DNA of 64,000 nucleotides from positions 40,414,070 through 40,478,069 of the forward strand of contig OV277867.1 of assembly GCA_922989275.2 (NCBI GenBank), in the 5' to 3' direction. Under the pieces are notes generated by a model. That model saw nothing but the letters and a program-made list of their open reading frames with translations, was not told where the DNA came from and searched no databases. A program made the position numbers and the translations under genes. The DNA is from Gari tellinella (taxonomy: Eukaryota; Mollusca; Bivalvia; Cardiida; Psammobiidae). Shown one piece after another: positions 51,998 through 63,852 of the stretch (the stretch's first letter is position 1; each line of letters opens with the position of its first letter).

Positions 51998-54330
51998 ATA
52001 CTACCACAGAGATCACTGTCAATGAGGACACACAAACTCGCATTGGGACCATACACTTCCGCTTGAACACTTGTGCCACCAAGCGTTACTATATAACAGT
52101 GCATCTATCAGCCAATTTAGAGACATTCTTGAAGATACGAAACACGAGAACTCTCACACACAGCTGAAAAGGTCACAAATGCAGAAATACGAGGAAAAAG
52201 TTACTAAAGTAACATATCTAATAAGAGGCTGGTTCAACCCATTTGAAATAAATCAAGATCTGATTAGCATATCCACCGTTAATGCAGTACCTTGAGACAT
52301 CGCAAAATACCTTCTGAGTGCGCATGCGATTGGTCAATGATGAGATTGGTCAATGCTCATATGCACAATTTAAAGGAGATCAACCATGATGGAATAAAGA
52401 GCAACAAAGTTTAGACCTCAAGCAGCATGAAAGTGAAATCCAGTGGAAGACTGGCAGTTCTTATAGCTGATAATGCTTTTGTTCGGTCGCATCATAGTTA
52501 TGGCACACACACGCAATCTCCAGATAAATTTCATTATTTTACTTATTGCTCTTTGGCAATAGTCTTTCTCAACATCAAATGGTTTTCTAAGAAATCAAAC
52601 AAAGCTGCATTAGCATTGAGCTAACAGAAAACGCTTGGCTTAGCTGAAGGTGTCCCGAAAAAGTCTGTCTCTGTGATTGACGGAATGAACCTCGTATAGA
52701 AAGTCAAAAGATACCAATGCATTTTTGTGGCTGCGCAAGCACTATTCTATCGATGGTACTCGAGGCGGCAGTGACAGTGATATAATAGATGTATACAGGG
52801 GAGACGCTTCTGTAGCAATAAGGTCAATAATAATATTCTTATAGCATTCCTGGTGCACCAATGGATGAAAACTGAGCACAGTCAAAGGTTACAGAGGATT
52901 TGATTTGATTATTTTTTTTACGTCGCTTTCAACAGTATTCAGTCATATCGAGACGTCCAGCTAATAATAGGTGGAGGAGGACCCCAGAAGTCCTTTATGC
53001 ACTGTTTCAGGCACAAATCGACAACTGGGTAGAACCATCGACCTTCTGTAAGCCAACTGGAAGGCTTCCCCACATGAGAAATCCGAACGACTCTACTGGG
53101 ATTCGAACTCACAGCGGTGAGGAACTTAGTGATGTAAGTCACAGTGACTATACCACTAGGCCACGGAGGCCCCTAGGTTACAGAGGAAAATATCGCACCT
53201 TACGTTGAAATCAAATGCTTCAAAATAAAATACAATGGATGCGAGGAGGTACAGGGTCTTTGAAGCAGCCAAGAAGAAGCAAATGAACATATTTAAGAAA
53301 TGCTGGACAAAGACATGCACAAGTTATAAATGATATCCTGAAAATTGAGGACGCGATTGACACTGATGTTTGCAAGTCACTGAATTGAATGTATGTCTTA
53401 ACATGTTGTGACACGGTCAGCGCATTTGCTGGTAAGAATAAAACACGCGCACTGAAATTGATGAATGGTAATGCTGAAGCTCAATAATGTTCCCAGACGT
53501 TGAATAGGAAAGGGGTACCCCTCCTGCTTTGATATACAGACTTGAGATATAAACGTCAGCTCTATGCCCTGTAAGCGTCATCAGCAAAAGTGAATGTTCA
53601 GCGGTACGGCTTATTCTGTACCACATAGGGTACGATAGAGCGCCACCAGCTACACCTCATGCCTGGATGGATGGATTAATTTATTTTGGTTTACGGCACT
53701 GCGCCACAAAATGGGTCATAAAGCGCCAGTGAATGATGGGGAAATGATGAGACGCGATGATGACGATGACTTCGCGCAGATGATTTTGACTAATTTCGTC
53801 CTTTGCAAAACAGCAAATAAGATCAAAACCAACTACCTGTCTTCCTTTATTTTAGTTCTTAGAAGAGGGGGTAATTTCGTTCTAACAAAGAGAAACAATT
53901 CCGTATGACAATTAACCCACATAAATACAACAAGATAGGAATGTCTGGACTATTTAGTTAAGCACACTTTAAGAGCTAACCTCAAGGCTGCTATTTGGAG
54001 TCGATGATATTCCAAGTCATGTAGGAAGAGGATGGAAAGTTGTGAAAGAGGGTGAGATTGATCAGCTATTAGACGACTTGCTGGATAGAAAACAGATCCG
54101 AAGTAGATGCTTGACCTACTAGCGGGGAGCTGTGCTAGTAAATGTACTTTGCCTAAATGTGTATGCATTTCTTATGGTTTGAATAGTACGAACATGTGCA
54201 ACTGTGATAATCAGGCAACTAGTACAGAATCAGATGATGAAGAACGTCCACTGGAAGAGGCTGAAAACATTGAGAGTGAAGGGAATGTGAGAATTGGTAT
54301 TCTTACATAAGAATTACAACCTACACTTCA
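51998..54330 (+). pseudogene. Decayed gene with C-terminal Cys-rich (tesmin/TSO1 CXC-like) segment
   Basis: Pieces in several frames recall a multi-copy invertebrate family whose members end in a CXC-type cysteine-rich segment. 52071-52295 gives RGWFNPFEINQDLISISTV. About 53968-54002 gives HTLRANLKAAIWSR. 54107-54310 gives LDLLAGSCASKCTLPKCVC and MCNCDNQ. Stops and frameshifts are frequent and a SINE lies at 52899-53176. The family link is from memory of sequence pattern only; no function is claimed. An identical copy lies 5,409 bp downstream. Confidence 0.4.
52899..53176 (-). mobile_element. tRNA-derived SINE, copy 2
   Basis: Same head and body as the SINE at 13322-13606 (GTGGCCTAGTGGTATAGTC, GAGTTCGAATCCCAGTAG). 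Confidence 0.8.
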
Positions 54331-54984
54331 GTGGTTGTAATGCATTGATTATTCGTCAATGCCGACTAGATGTTTAGACATTTTCATAACACTGTTGTCA
54401 ATTGTTTGTAAGTTAACGCCAATAGATTGCCTTTAAACTTAAATCCTTTGACCCGAAATATTTGTTTTTCATCTGTTATGTGCTAGCAGGTGTATTTGAA
54501 AATTGCAGAGTCAAGGATTTGTACAATATTAGCCTTAGCATAAGAAGAGAGTAACAATGTCTTAGAACATTACTGCTTTAAGAGAACCCCGGAGGCACCC
54601 TTAGCAGTACTGTTTTTTCTGAATTTTTTAGAGGTCCAAATTAGGTCAAGTCCAAGGCCAAACCAAGCTTTGGTGATATTCCTGGATTTCGAAAGGTTCA
54701 ATGTATTCAGTATGCAATGATCAAATCATTCCAGAAAGAAGTAATAACTCTGGAGAAACGGTAAAATCTATTTTACCAAGAAATAGCTCAAAAATAGCTG
54801 GGAATGGTTCAAGGCAACAACTGTAGAAGTGTAAAATCATTCTAGTGAGCTGTTTTCATGCTATATAAAATGTTAAGATATGGTTGACTTCGTACGAACG
54901 AACAGGGCGATTACTTTAATTATGCCACCTGCATCAATAGATTCCAGGAGTCAAAACAGGGACTTTTCGTTATGAAAAGGATGA

Positions 54985-55690
54985 CGTAATTTATTGTTTT
55001 CGCTTAAGTAAATTACTTAAACAATTCCAATAATGCCTAATGGCATGTTACAATACTTTTTTAATGTGATGCTTCAAAAAAACGTATGCATGACCAAATG
55101 TATGATTTGTGATAATGATGGTCCTTTTACATTGTTAAACTTGGTGGGTGGGGTAACAAAAATGCCTTTTTTGCTAGAGTAAATTACATGTACTTCAACA
55201 ATTCCAATGATGTCTAATTGCATGTTACAATACATTTTTATAATGATACTTCAATAAAAATGCATGCGCTACCAAGAGTATGATTGTGATAATGATGGTC
55301 CTTTCACAATATTAAACTTGTTGGGTGGGGTAACAAATATGCCTTTTTTGCTAGAGTAAATTACTTCAACAATTTCAATAATGTCTAATGACATGTTTCA
55401 AAACATTTTCAATATGATACTTCAATAAATTTGCATGCATTACCAAAAGTATGATTGTTATAATGATGGTCCTTTTACAATAGTAAACTTGGTGGGTGGG
55501 GTAACAAATATGCCTTTTTTGCCAAAGTAAATTACTTAAACAATTCCAATAATGTCAAGTGGCATTTTACAATACATTTTCAATATGATGTTTCAATAAA
55601 AATTCATACATTACCAAAAGTATGATTGTGATAATGATGGTCCTTTTGCAATGTTAAAATTGGTGGGTGGGGTAACAAAAATGCCTAAAA
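54985..55690. repeat. About 170-bp tandem repeat in the right arm of family N
   Basis: GTAAATTACTTCAACAATTC, CAATAATGTCTAATGGCATG, GTATGATTGTGATAATGATG and GGTGGGTGGGGTAACAAA repeat four times. Confidence 0.85.
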
Positions 55691-56087
55691 AGTCAACAAA
55701 GCTGCCATGATTTTACTGCTATCATACATTTCTTAACTAGTCACACATTGATCTTTCCGAAAATGATAGTGAACCTTATTCACCCGATTGGTACCAACCA
55801 ACCCCTCCGGCTCACGGCCTATATCAATGTTTCCTAAGTAAAACGCATACAATTCTCAAATTTTAAAAGTAAGAGCAGATTTCGAAGATTTCGGAAAAAG
55901 CCGTAGGTCCGCAGAAATTAAGAAAACTCTGAATATTTCGGAAAAACCGGAAAATGGCAGTCTGTATGCATGTCTAACAGCAACTTTCGGTATATTTTAA
56001 CCTTGCAACCAGACTTCGTATGGAAATTCTGTTGAAAGGCTGTTTAATACAATATCGAACGAAGTTCGAAAATAATCCAAATCTTTA

Positions 56088-56323
56088 TTCTCTCCCCATC
56101 ATAAACGCCTTTTAGCGCATTCTGTTTGTTCATCCACTGAAGGAAATAGTTCCAATTTATTAAGTCATTAACATAAAATATTTTCTACACCTAGCAGAGA
56201 GTAGCTTAAAGCAGGTTGAAAGTTAAGCAGAATGCGCCTTAAGGCGTATTCTGCTTTACTTTCAACCTGCTTTCAGAAATCAACTGTCTTCAAAACTAAA
56301 ACAAACTATGGCGTAAAGGGTTA
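56088..56323. mobile_element. Family B MITE
   Basis: CTCTCCCCATCATAAACGCC to TATGGCGTAAAGGGTTA; palindrome 56205-56276 with GCGCCTTAAGGCG tip. Confidence 0.7.
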
Positions 56324-56699
56324 TTATATACATGTACTAACCTATATCTCGCCAAATCATTGAATGCTGCAAATCTTTATAAATAATCTTGACTTCATTT
56401 ATTTGACCTGTTAAAGAGCTTTAAACCTTTTGAATCCTGATCAAACACCGAATCATCCAGTGTCCAATCTGGATCAAAACTGTACTTGCAAATGCATGTA
56501 AGTTGTCATTGACAAACCATGAGTACACGTATTCTATCAAGTTACACACGGCCTCATCAGGATGGCAAATGCATATGAGCCGTGCCATGACAAAACCTGC
56601 CTTACTGCATTGCAACATTGTGCAGAACAAGCAACATTGTCATCAAAGGCTCTGTATCTGAGTTTGGTCTACATTGCCAAAAACCGTATATAATACTGC

Positions 56700-56790
56700 T
56701 AACTAATGCTTTAGATGCACGTGGGTGCCAAACAGTGTAGACTAGGGTCAAAGACGCGGCGGCTGGCCTTGATCTACACGGTTTGCCATG
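56700..56790. repeat. Degenerate A/D hybrid palindrome
   Basis: CAAACAGTGTAGACTAGGGTC ... GACGCGGCGGC ... GATCTACACGGTTTG. Repeated at 62109-62199 by the tandem duplication. Confidence 0.55.
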
Positions 56791-57406
56791 CAATAAATTA
56801 GGTTTTGTCATGGCACGGCTCATATGTATACAGTATACGAGACCTAATTGCAAGCATAACAGTGAACAAAAAGTTTAGTAGTCATACCAGACTCTGCGTC
56901 TAATCTTGGTCTACATTGGCAAACTAGATCTAGTTACAGTACAAATAATGTAGATAATTGTGCGTTTCAAACAGTGTATACCCAGATCAGACACAGTTAT
57001 GGCTTAGAATCACTCTCAGTTCACCCATATCACCCAACTTCCATTTTGACCTTGACCGTGACTGAATTCGGACTTAGAATATCTTAATAAGGGATGTTTA
57101 TTGGTTAACTAGATTTTACCGTTTCATCTAGCATTACGTGTAACAACTTTTATTAGAATGCTTTGAGACTTGCACAATTGTTACATTCGATAATTCCCAA
57201 TCAACGAGTATCAACAAAACTTAATTTGGCATTGACCTTGACCTTATTGTGGACTAAGAATATGTTTTATGTGCTATGTCAAGGTTAAATAGATTTTATC
57301 TTTTCGTCTAGCACCGCTTACTCAAATACTTGGATACATACTTATACAGTTGTCGCCTTATACCATTCATAATCTATCCATATCACCCAACCTTGTGTTT
57401 ACCTTG

Positions 57407-59739
57407 ATACTACCACAGAGATCACTGTCAATGAGGACACACAAACTCGCATTGGGACCATACACTTCCGCTTGAACACTTGTGCCACCAAGCGTTACTA
57501 TATAACAGTGCATCTATCAGCCAATTTAGAGACATTCTTGAAGATACGAAACACGAGAACTCTCACACACAGCTGAAAAGGTCACAAATGCAGAAATACG
57601 AGGAAAAAGTTACTAAAGTAACATATCTAATAAGAGGCTGGTTCAACCCATTTGAAATAAATCAAGATCTGATTAGCATATCCACCGTTAATGCAGTACC
57701 TTGAGACATCGCAAAATACCTTCTGAGTGCGCATGCGATTGGTCAATGATGAGATTGGTCAATGCTCATATGCACAATTTAAAGGAGATCAACCATGATG
57801 GAATAAAGAGCAACAAAGTTTAGACCTCAAGCAGCATGAAAGTGAAATCCAGTGGAAGACTGGCAGTTCTTATAGCTGATAATGCTTTTGTTCGGTCGCA
57901 TCATAGTTATGGCACACACACGCAATCTCCAGATAAATTTCATTATTTTACTTATTGCTCTTTGGCAATAGTCTTTCTCAACATCAAATGGTTTTCTAAG
58001 AAATCAAACAAAGCTGCATTAGCATTGAGCTAACAGAAAACGCTTGGCTTAGCTGAAGGTGTCCCGAAAAAGTCTGTCTCTGTGATTGACGGAATGAACC
58101 TCGTATAGAAAGTCAAAAGATACCAATGCATTTTTGTGGCTGCGCAAGCACTATTCTATCGATGGTACTCGAGGCGGCAGTGACAGTGATATAATAGATG
58201 TATACAGGGGAGACGCTTCTGTAGCAATAAGGTCAATAATAATATTCTTATAGCATTCCTGGTGCACCAATGGATGAAAACTGAGCACAGTCAAAGGTTA
58301 CAGAGGATTTGATTTGATTATTTTTTTTACGTCGCTTTCAACAGTATTCAGTCATATCGAGACGTCCAGCTAATAATAGGTGGAGGAGGACCCCAGAAGT
58401 CCTTTATGCACTGTTTCAGGCACAAATCGACAACTGGGTAGAACCATCGACCTTCTGTAAGCCAACTGGAAGGCTTCCCCACATGAGAAATCCGAACGAC
58501 TCTACTGGGATTCGAACTCACAGCGGTGAGGAACTTAGTGATGTAAGTCACAGTGACTATACCACTAGGCCACGGAGGCCCCTAGGTTACAGAGGAAAAT
58601 ATCGCACCTTACGTTGAAATCAAATGCTTCAAAATAAAATACAATGGATGCGAGGAGGTACAGGGTCTTTGAAGCAGCCAAGAAGAAGCAAATGAACATA
58701 TTTAAGAAATGCTGGACAAAGACATGCACAAGTTATAAATGATATCCTGAAAATTGAGGACGCGATTGACACTGATGTTTGCAAGTCACTGAATTGAATG
58801 TATGTCTTAACATGTTGTGACACGGTCAGCGCATTTGCTGGTAAGAATAAAACACGCGCACTGAAATTGATGAATGGTAATGCTGAAGCTCAATAATGTT
58901 CCCAGACGTTGAATAGGAAAGGGGTACCCCTCCTGCTTTGATATACAGACTTGAGATATAAACGTCAGCTCTATGCCCTGTAAGCGTCATCAGCAAAAGT
59001 GAATGTTCAGCGGTACGGCTTATTCTGTACCACATAGGGTACGATAGAGCGCCACCAGCTACACCTCATGCCTGGATGGATGGATTAATTTATTTTGGTT
59101 TACGGCACTGCGCCACAAAATGGGTCATAAAGCGCCAGTGAATGATGGGGAAATGATGAGACGCGATGATGACGATGACTTCGCGCAGATGATTTTGACT
59201 AATTTCGTCCTTTGCAAAACAGCAAATAAGATCAAAACCAACTACCTGTCTTCCTTTATTTTAGTTCTTAGAAGAGGGGGTAATTTCGTTCTAACAAAGA
59301 GAAACAATTCCGTATGACAATTAACCCACATAAATACAACAAGATAGGAATGTCTGGACTATTTAGTTAAGCACACTTTAAGAGCTAACCTCAAGGCTGC
59401 TATTTGGAGTCGATGATATTCCAAGTCATGTAGGAAGAGGATGGAAAGTTGTGAAAGAGGGTGAGATTGATCAGCTATTAGACGACTTGCTGGATAGAAA
59501 ACAGATCCGAAGTAGATGCTTGACCTACTAGCGGGGAGCTGTGCTAGTAAATGTACTTTGCCTAAATGTGTATGCATTTCTTATGGTTTGAATAGTACGA
59601 ACATGTGCAACTGTGATAATCAGGCAACTAGTACAGAATCAGATGATGAAGAACGTCCACTGGAAGAGGCTGAAAACATTGAGAGTGAAGGGAATGTGAG
59701 AATTGGTATTCTTACATAAGAATTACAACCTACACTTCA
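57407..59739 (+). pseudogene. Second copy of the decayed CXC-like gene
   Basis: Identical to 51998-54330, shifted by 5,409 bp; includes the SINE. Confidence 0.4.
58308..58585 (-). mobile_element. tRNA-derived SINE, copy 3
   Basis: Duplicate of the SINE at 52899-53176 within the tandem duplication. Confidence 0.8.
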
Positions 59740-60393
59740 GTGGTTGTAATGCATTGATTATTCGTCAATGCCGACTAGATGTTTAGACATTTTCATAACA
59801 CTGTTGTCAATTGTTTGTAAGTTAACGCCAATAGATTGCCTTTAAACTTAAATCCTTTGACCCGAAATATTTGTTTTTCATCTGTTATGTGCTAGCAGGT
59901 GTATTTGAAAATTGCAGAGTCAAGGATTTGTACAATATTAGCCTTAGCATAAGAAGAGAGTAACAATGTCTTAGAACATTACTGCTTTAAGAGAACCCCG
60001 GAGGCACCCTTAGCAGTACTGTTTTTTCTGAATTTTTTAGAGGTCCAAATTAGGTCAAGTCCAAGGCCAAACCAAGCTTTGGTGATATTCCTGGATTTCG
60101 AAAGGTTCAATGTATTCAGTATGCAATGATCAAATCATTCCAGAAAGAAGTAATAACTCTGGAGAAACGGTAAAATCTATTTTACCAAGAAATAGCTCAA
60201 AAATAGCTGGGAATGGTTCAAGGCAACAACTGTAGAAGTGTAAAATCATTCTAGTGAGCTGTTTTCATGCTATATAAAATGTTAAGATATGGTTGACTTC
60301 GTACGAACGAACAGGGCGATTACTTTAATTATGCCACCTGCATCAATAGATTCCAGGAGTCAAAACAGGGACTTTTCGTTATGAAAAGGATGA

Positions 60394-61230
60394 CGTAATT
60401 TATTGTTTTCGCTTAAGTAAATTACTTAAACAATTCCAATAATGCCTAATGGCATGTTACAATACTTTTTTAATGTGATGCTTCAAAAAAACGTATGCAT
60501 GACCAAATGTATGATTTGTGATAATGATGGTCCTTTTACATTGTTAAACTTGGTGGGTGGGGTAACAAAAATGCCTTTTTTGCTAGAGTAAATTACATGT
60601 ACTTCAACAATTCCAATGATGTCTAATTGCATGTTACAATACATTTTTATAATGATACTTCAATAAAAATGCATGCGCTACCAAGAGTATGATTGTGATA
60701 ATGATGGTCCTTTCACAATATTAAACTTGTTGGGTGGGGTAACAAATATGCCTTTTTTGCTAGAGTAAATTACTTCAACAATTTCAATAATGTCTAATGA
60801 CATGTTTCAAAACATTTTCAATATGATACTTCAATAAATTTGCATGCATTACCAAAAGTATGATTGTTATAATGATGGTCCTTTTACAATAGTAAACTTG
60901 GTGGGTGGGGTAACAAATATGCCTTTTTTGCCAAAGTAAATTACTTAAACAATTCCAATAATGTCAAGTGGCATTTTACAATACATTTTCAATATGATGT
61001 TTCAATAAAAATTCATACATTACCAAAAGTATGATTGTGATAATGATGGTCCTTTTGCAATGTTAAAATTGGTGGGTGGGGTAACAAAAATGCCTAAAAA
61101 GTCAACAAAGCTGCCATGATTTTACTGCTATCATACATTTCTTAACTAGTCACACATTGATCTTTCCGAAAATGATAGTGAACCTTATTCACCCGATTGG
61201 TACCAACCAACCCCTCCGGCTCACGGCCTA
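60394..61230. repeat. Second copy of the right arm of family N
   Basis: Same 170-bp units and right TIR as 54985-55821. The left TIR is absent from copy 2 because the duplication starts at 51583. Confidence 0.85.
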
Positions 61231-61496
61231 TATCAATGTTTCCTAAGTAAAACGCATACAATTCTCAAATTTTAAAAGTAAGAGCAGATTTCGAAGATTT
61301 CGGAAAAAGCCGTAGGTCCGCAGAAATTAAGAAAACTCTGAATATTTCGGAAAAACCGGAAAATGGCAGTCTGTATGCATGTCTAACAGCAACTTTCGGT
61401 ATATTTTAACCTTGCAACCAGACTTCGTATGGAAATTCTGTTGAAAGGCTGTTTAATACAATATCGAACGAAGTTCGAAAATAATCCAAATCTTTA

Positions 61497-61732
61497 TTCT
61501 CTCCCCATCATAAACGCCTTTTAGCGCATTCTGTTTGTTCATCCACTGAAGGAAATAGTTCCAATTTATTAAGTCATTAACATAAAATATTTTCTACACC
61601 TAGCAGAGAGTAGCTTAAAGCAGGTTGAAAGTTAAGCAGAATGCGCCTTAAGGCGTATTCTGCTTTACTTTCAACCTGCTTTCAGAAATCAACTGTCTTC
61701 AAAACTAAAACAAACTATGGCGTAAAGGGTTA
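61497..61732. mobile_element. Family B MITE, duplicate
   Basis: Duplicate of 56088-56323. Confidence 0.7.
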
Positions 61733-62376
61733 TTATATACATGTACTAACCTATATCTCGCCAAATCATTGAATGCTGCAAATCTTTATAAATAATCTTG
61801 ACTTCATTTATTTGACCTGTTAAAGAGCTTTAAACCTTTTGAATCCTGATCAAACACCGAATCATCCAGTGTCCAATCTGGATCAAAACTGTACTTGCAA
61901 ATGCATGTAAGTTGTCATTGACAAACCATGAGTACACGTATTCTATCAAGTTACACACGGCCTCATCAGGATGGCAAATGCATATGAGCCGTGCCATGAC
62001 AAAACCTGCCTTACTGCATTGCAACATTGTGCAGAACAAGCAACATTGTCATCAAAGGCTCTGTATCTGAGTTTGGTCTACATTGCCAAAAACCGTATAT
62101 AATACTGCTAACTAATGCTTTAGATGCACGTGGGTGCCAAACAGTGTAGACTAGGGTCAAAGACGCGGCGGCTGGCCTTGATCTACACGGTTTGCCATGC
62201 AATAAATTAGGTTTTGTCATGGCACGGCTCATATGTATACAGTATACGAGACCTAATTGCAAGCATAACAGTGAACAAAAAGTTTAGTAGTCATACCAGA
62301 CTCTGCGTCTAATCTTGGTCTACATTGGCAAACTAGATCTAGTTACAGTACAAATAATGTAGATAATTGTGCGTTT

Positions 62377-62445
62377 CAAACAGTGTATACCCAGATCAGA
62401 CGCCACGTCTCTGACGCGGCGGCTGATCTTGGTATACACTGTTTG
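62377..62445. repeat. A/D hybrid palindrome at the duplication end
   Basis: CAAACAGTGTATACCCAGAT ... GGTATACACTGTTTG with the tip GACGCCACGTCTCTGACGCG. The duplication breakpoint falls inside its left arm at 62400. Confidence 0.7.
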
Positions 62446-62472
62446 CATGTACTGATACCGGGTTTCGTCACA

Positions 62473-62718
62473 CAGTGGAGAATCTGTTATTCTTTCCCGT
62501 TTAAACGCAAACGTACGCAAACGCAAAACACTAAAACGTAGAAAAGAACAACTTTTGGACAATTCTGATATTTCATGTTTATCTTGGTGGCAAACAGTTT
62601 GGAGCCTGATCAGACGCCGGGTTACCCGGCGTCTGATCTGGCTCCAAACTGTTTGCACTGCAAATAATAGTTTTAGCGTAAACGCGTTTATTGGGAAAGA
62701 ATAACAGATTCTCCACTG
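62473..62718. mobile_element. Family J MITE with D-type palindrome (filled)
   Basis: CAGTGGAGAATCTGTTATTC at the left and its inverse at the right (GATTCTCCACTG). Palindrome 62591-62655 with the perfect tip GACGCCGGG-TTA-CCCGGCGTC. Confidence 0.85.
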
Positions 62719-62748
62719 TAGCATGGCTCATAAATTTTTGTATGTTAG

Positions 62749-62957
62749 GAGGAGTGGACCATCAAGGCAACCCTCTTATCATCTTCCCTACTGACTGTGC
62801 TGATCTCATAGACGTCTATGCTGCTAAAGACATCATTGAGCTACTCAAGGCCTACGTCAACACTGCTGGGGGCACGGTTGCAGTTGTGGCTGATCTCAAG
62901 CATGGCTGGACAACGGAATGCATCGCCAAGTTAACATCTCTTCTAGACGCACTACAG
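62749..62957 (+). CDS. Internal exon of a Sec14/CRAL-TRIO-like gene
   Basis: Between acceptor TTTTTGTATGTTAG and donor CAG-GTAATA. Exon length 209, entering one base into a codon and leaving in phase 0. It encodes GGVDHQGNPLIIFPTDCADL, then IDVYAAKDIIELLKAYVNTA and GGTVAVVADLKHGWTTECIA, then KLTSLLDALQ. The GG-D-x-G-x-P-L-I-x-x-P pattern, a spacer, and a V-x-D-x-x-x-GW strand look like the lipid-binding Sec14-like domain found at the N-terminus of some Rho guanine exchange factors and spectrin-repeat proteins. That comparison is from memory. No other exon of this gene is visible in the window; neighbours should lie beyond 64000 or left of the duplication. Confidence 0.6.
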
Positions 62958-63099
62958 GTAATATCATAAATGGTTAGGTCGTTTTCCATGTTTACATGTT
63001 CCGAGTGCATAGTCCAAGGTCAGTGACATTCGTAACAAGAAATACCGATACATCCCAATTACCTCATATATATTCCCCCCTTTTTACACCTGTAATTTA

Positions 63100-63335
63100 T
63101 TCTTTCACTTTAGGCAATATTTCCGCTTTAATAATGATCAAATATAACAATAGTAATAATAATGATAATAATAATATCACAATAGAAATAATAATGATAA
63201 TAATAATAATTCCTTCACTTAAGACATTATTTCCGCTTTGATAATGATCAAATATAACAATAATAATAATAATAATGATAATAATAATAATTATAATAAT
63301 AACAACAACAACAATAATAAAGACTTTATTATTGG
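63100..63335. repeat. AAT-type microsatellite with a 109-bp duplication
   Basis: ATAATAATAATGATAATAAT tracts follow two copies of ATTTCCGCTTT-ATAATGATCAAATATAAC, about 109 bp apart, and end in (AAC)n. Confidence 0.8.
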
Positions 63336-63547
63336 AGGGAACACATTTGGTAATATCCAATCTTCCACGAAGCCCTCCAATTTATACCAAATGTGATTGT
63401 CAGAAATCAAGTTACCCGGCGTCTGATCTTGATCTACTACGTATACAAATTCCAAAATAGTCGCGAATGGCAGAACAATGGTTAAAAATCATTACCACAA
63501 TCTGGTGACATATCGGTTGCATCCTTCAAAATTCCAGTTTCTGCTTA

Positions 63548-63723
63548 CAGTGGAGAATCTGTTATTCTTTCCCAATAAACGCGTTTACGCTAAAACTATT
63601 ATTTGCCACCAAGATAAAGATGAATTATCAGAATTGTCAAAACGTTGTTCTTTTCTACGTTTTAGCGCTTTGCGTTTGCGTACGTTTGCGTTTAAACGGG
63701 AAAGAATAACAGATTATCCACTG
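63548..63723. mobile_element. Family J MITE without palindrome (empty form)
   Basis: Same ends as 62473-62718 in inverse orientation, but it reads TTATTTGCCACCAAGATAAA where the other has the 65-bp palindrome. 176 bp against 246 bp. Confidence 0.85.
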
Positions 63724-63762
63724 TAAGTCTTGTCCATATTTGATTATCTGGAGGAAAGCGAA

Positions 63763-63852
63763 AACAGTGTAGATCCTGATCAAAGGGTTCATATAGGATA
63801 TATCACCATTGGGCTTTTGTATGAGGCCCCTGATCTGGGTCTGCACTGTTTA
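63763..63852. repeat. A-type palindrome with altered tip
   Basis: AACAGTGTAGATCCTGATCA ... TGATCTGGGTCTGCACTGTT; arms separated by about 45 bp. Confidence 0.6.

Larger units (their letters stand above)
50757..55821. mobile_element. 5.1 kb long-inverted-repeat element (family N)
   Basis: Left end TAGGCCGTGAGCCAGG and right end CCGGCTCACGGCCTA are inverted. Inside, GGTGAATAAGGTTCACTAT is matched by ATAGTGAACCTTATTCACC. Further in, GCATTTTTGTTACCCCACCC faces GGTGGGTGGGGTAACAAAAA. The left arm has one inner unit (to about 51060); the right arm has at least four (54985-55690). The interior carries a tandem array, a decayed CXC-type gene and a SINE. No clear target duplication. Confidence 0.7.
51583..62400. 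repeat. 5,409-bp perfect-looking tandem duplication
   Basis: Copy 1 is 51583-56991 and copy 2 is 56992-62400. Every stretch that I compared is identical, including homopolymers and all translated frames. The junction (CCCAGATCAGAC then ACAGTTATGG) has a single base of overlap between the two breakpoint contexts. Either a very recent duplication or an assembly duplication. Confidence 0.92.

Noticed and set aside
63097..63360. Ile-rich open frame
   Set aside because: Translation of an AAT microsatellite.
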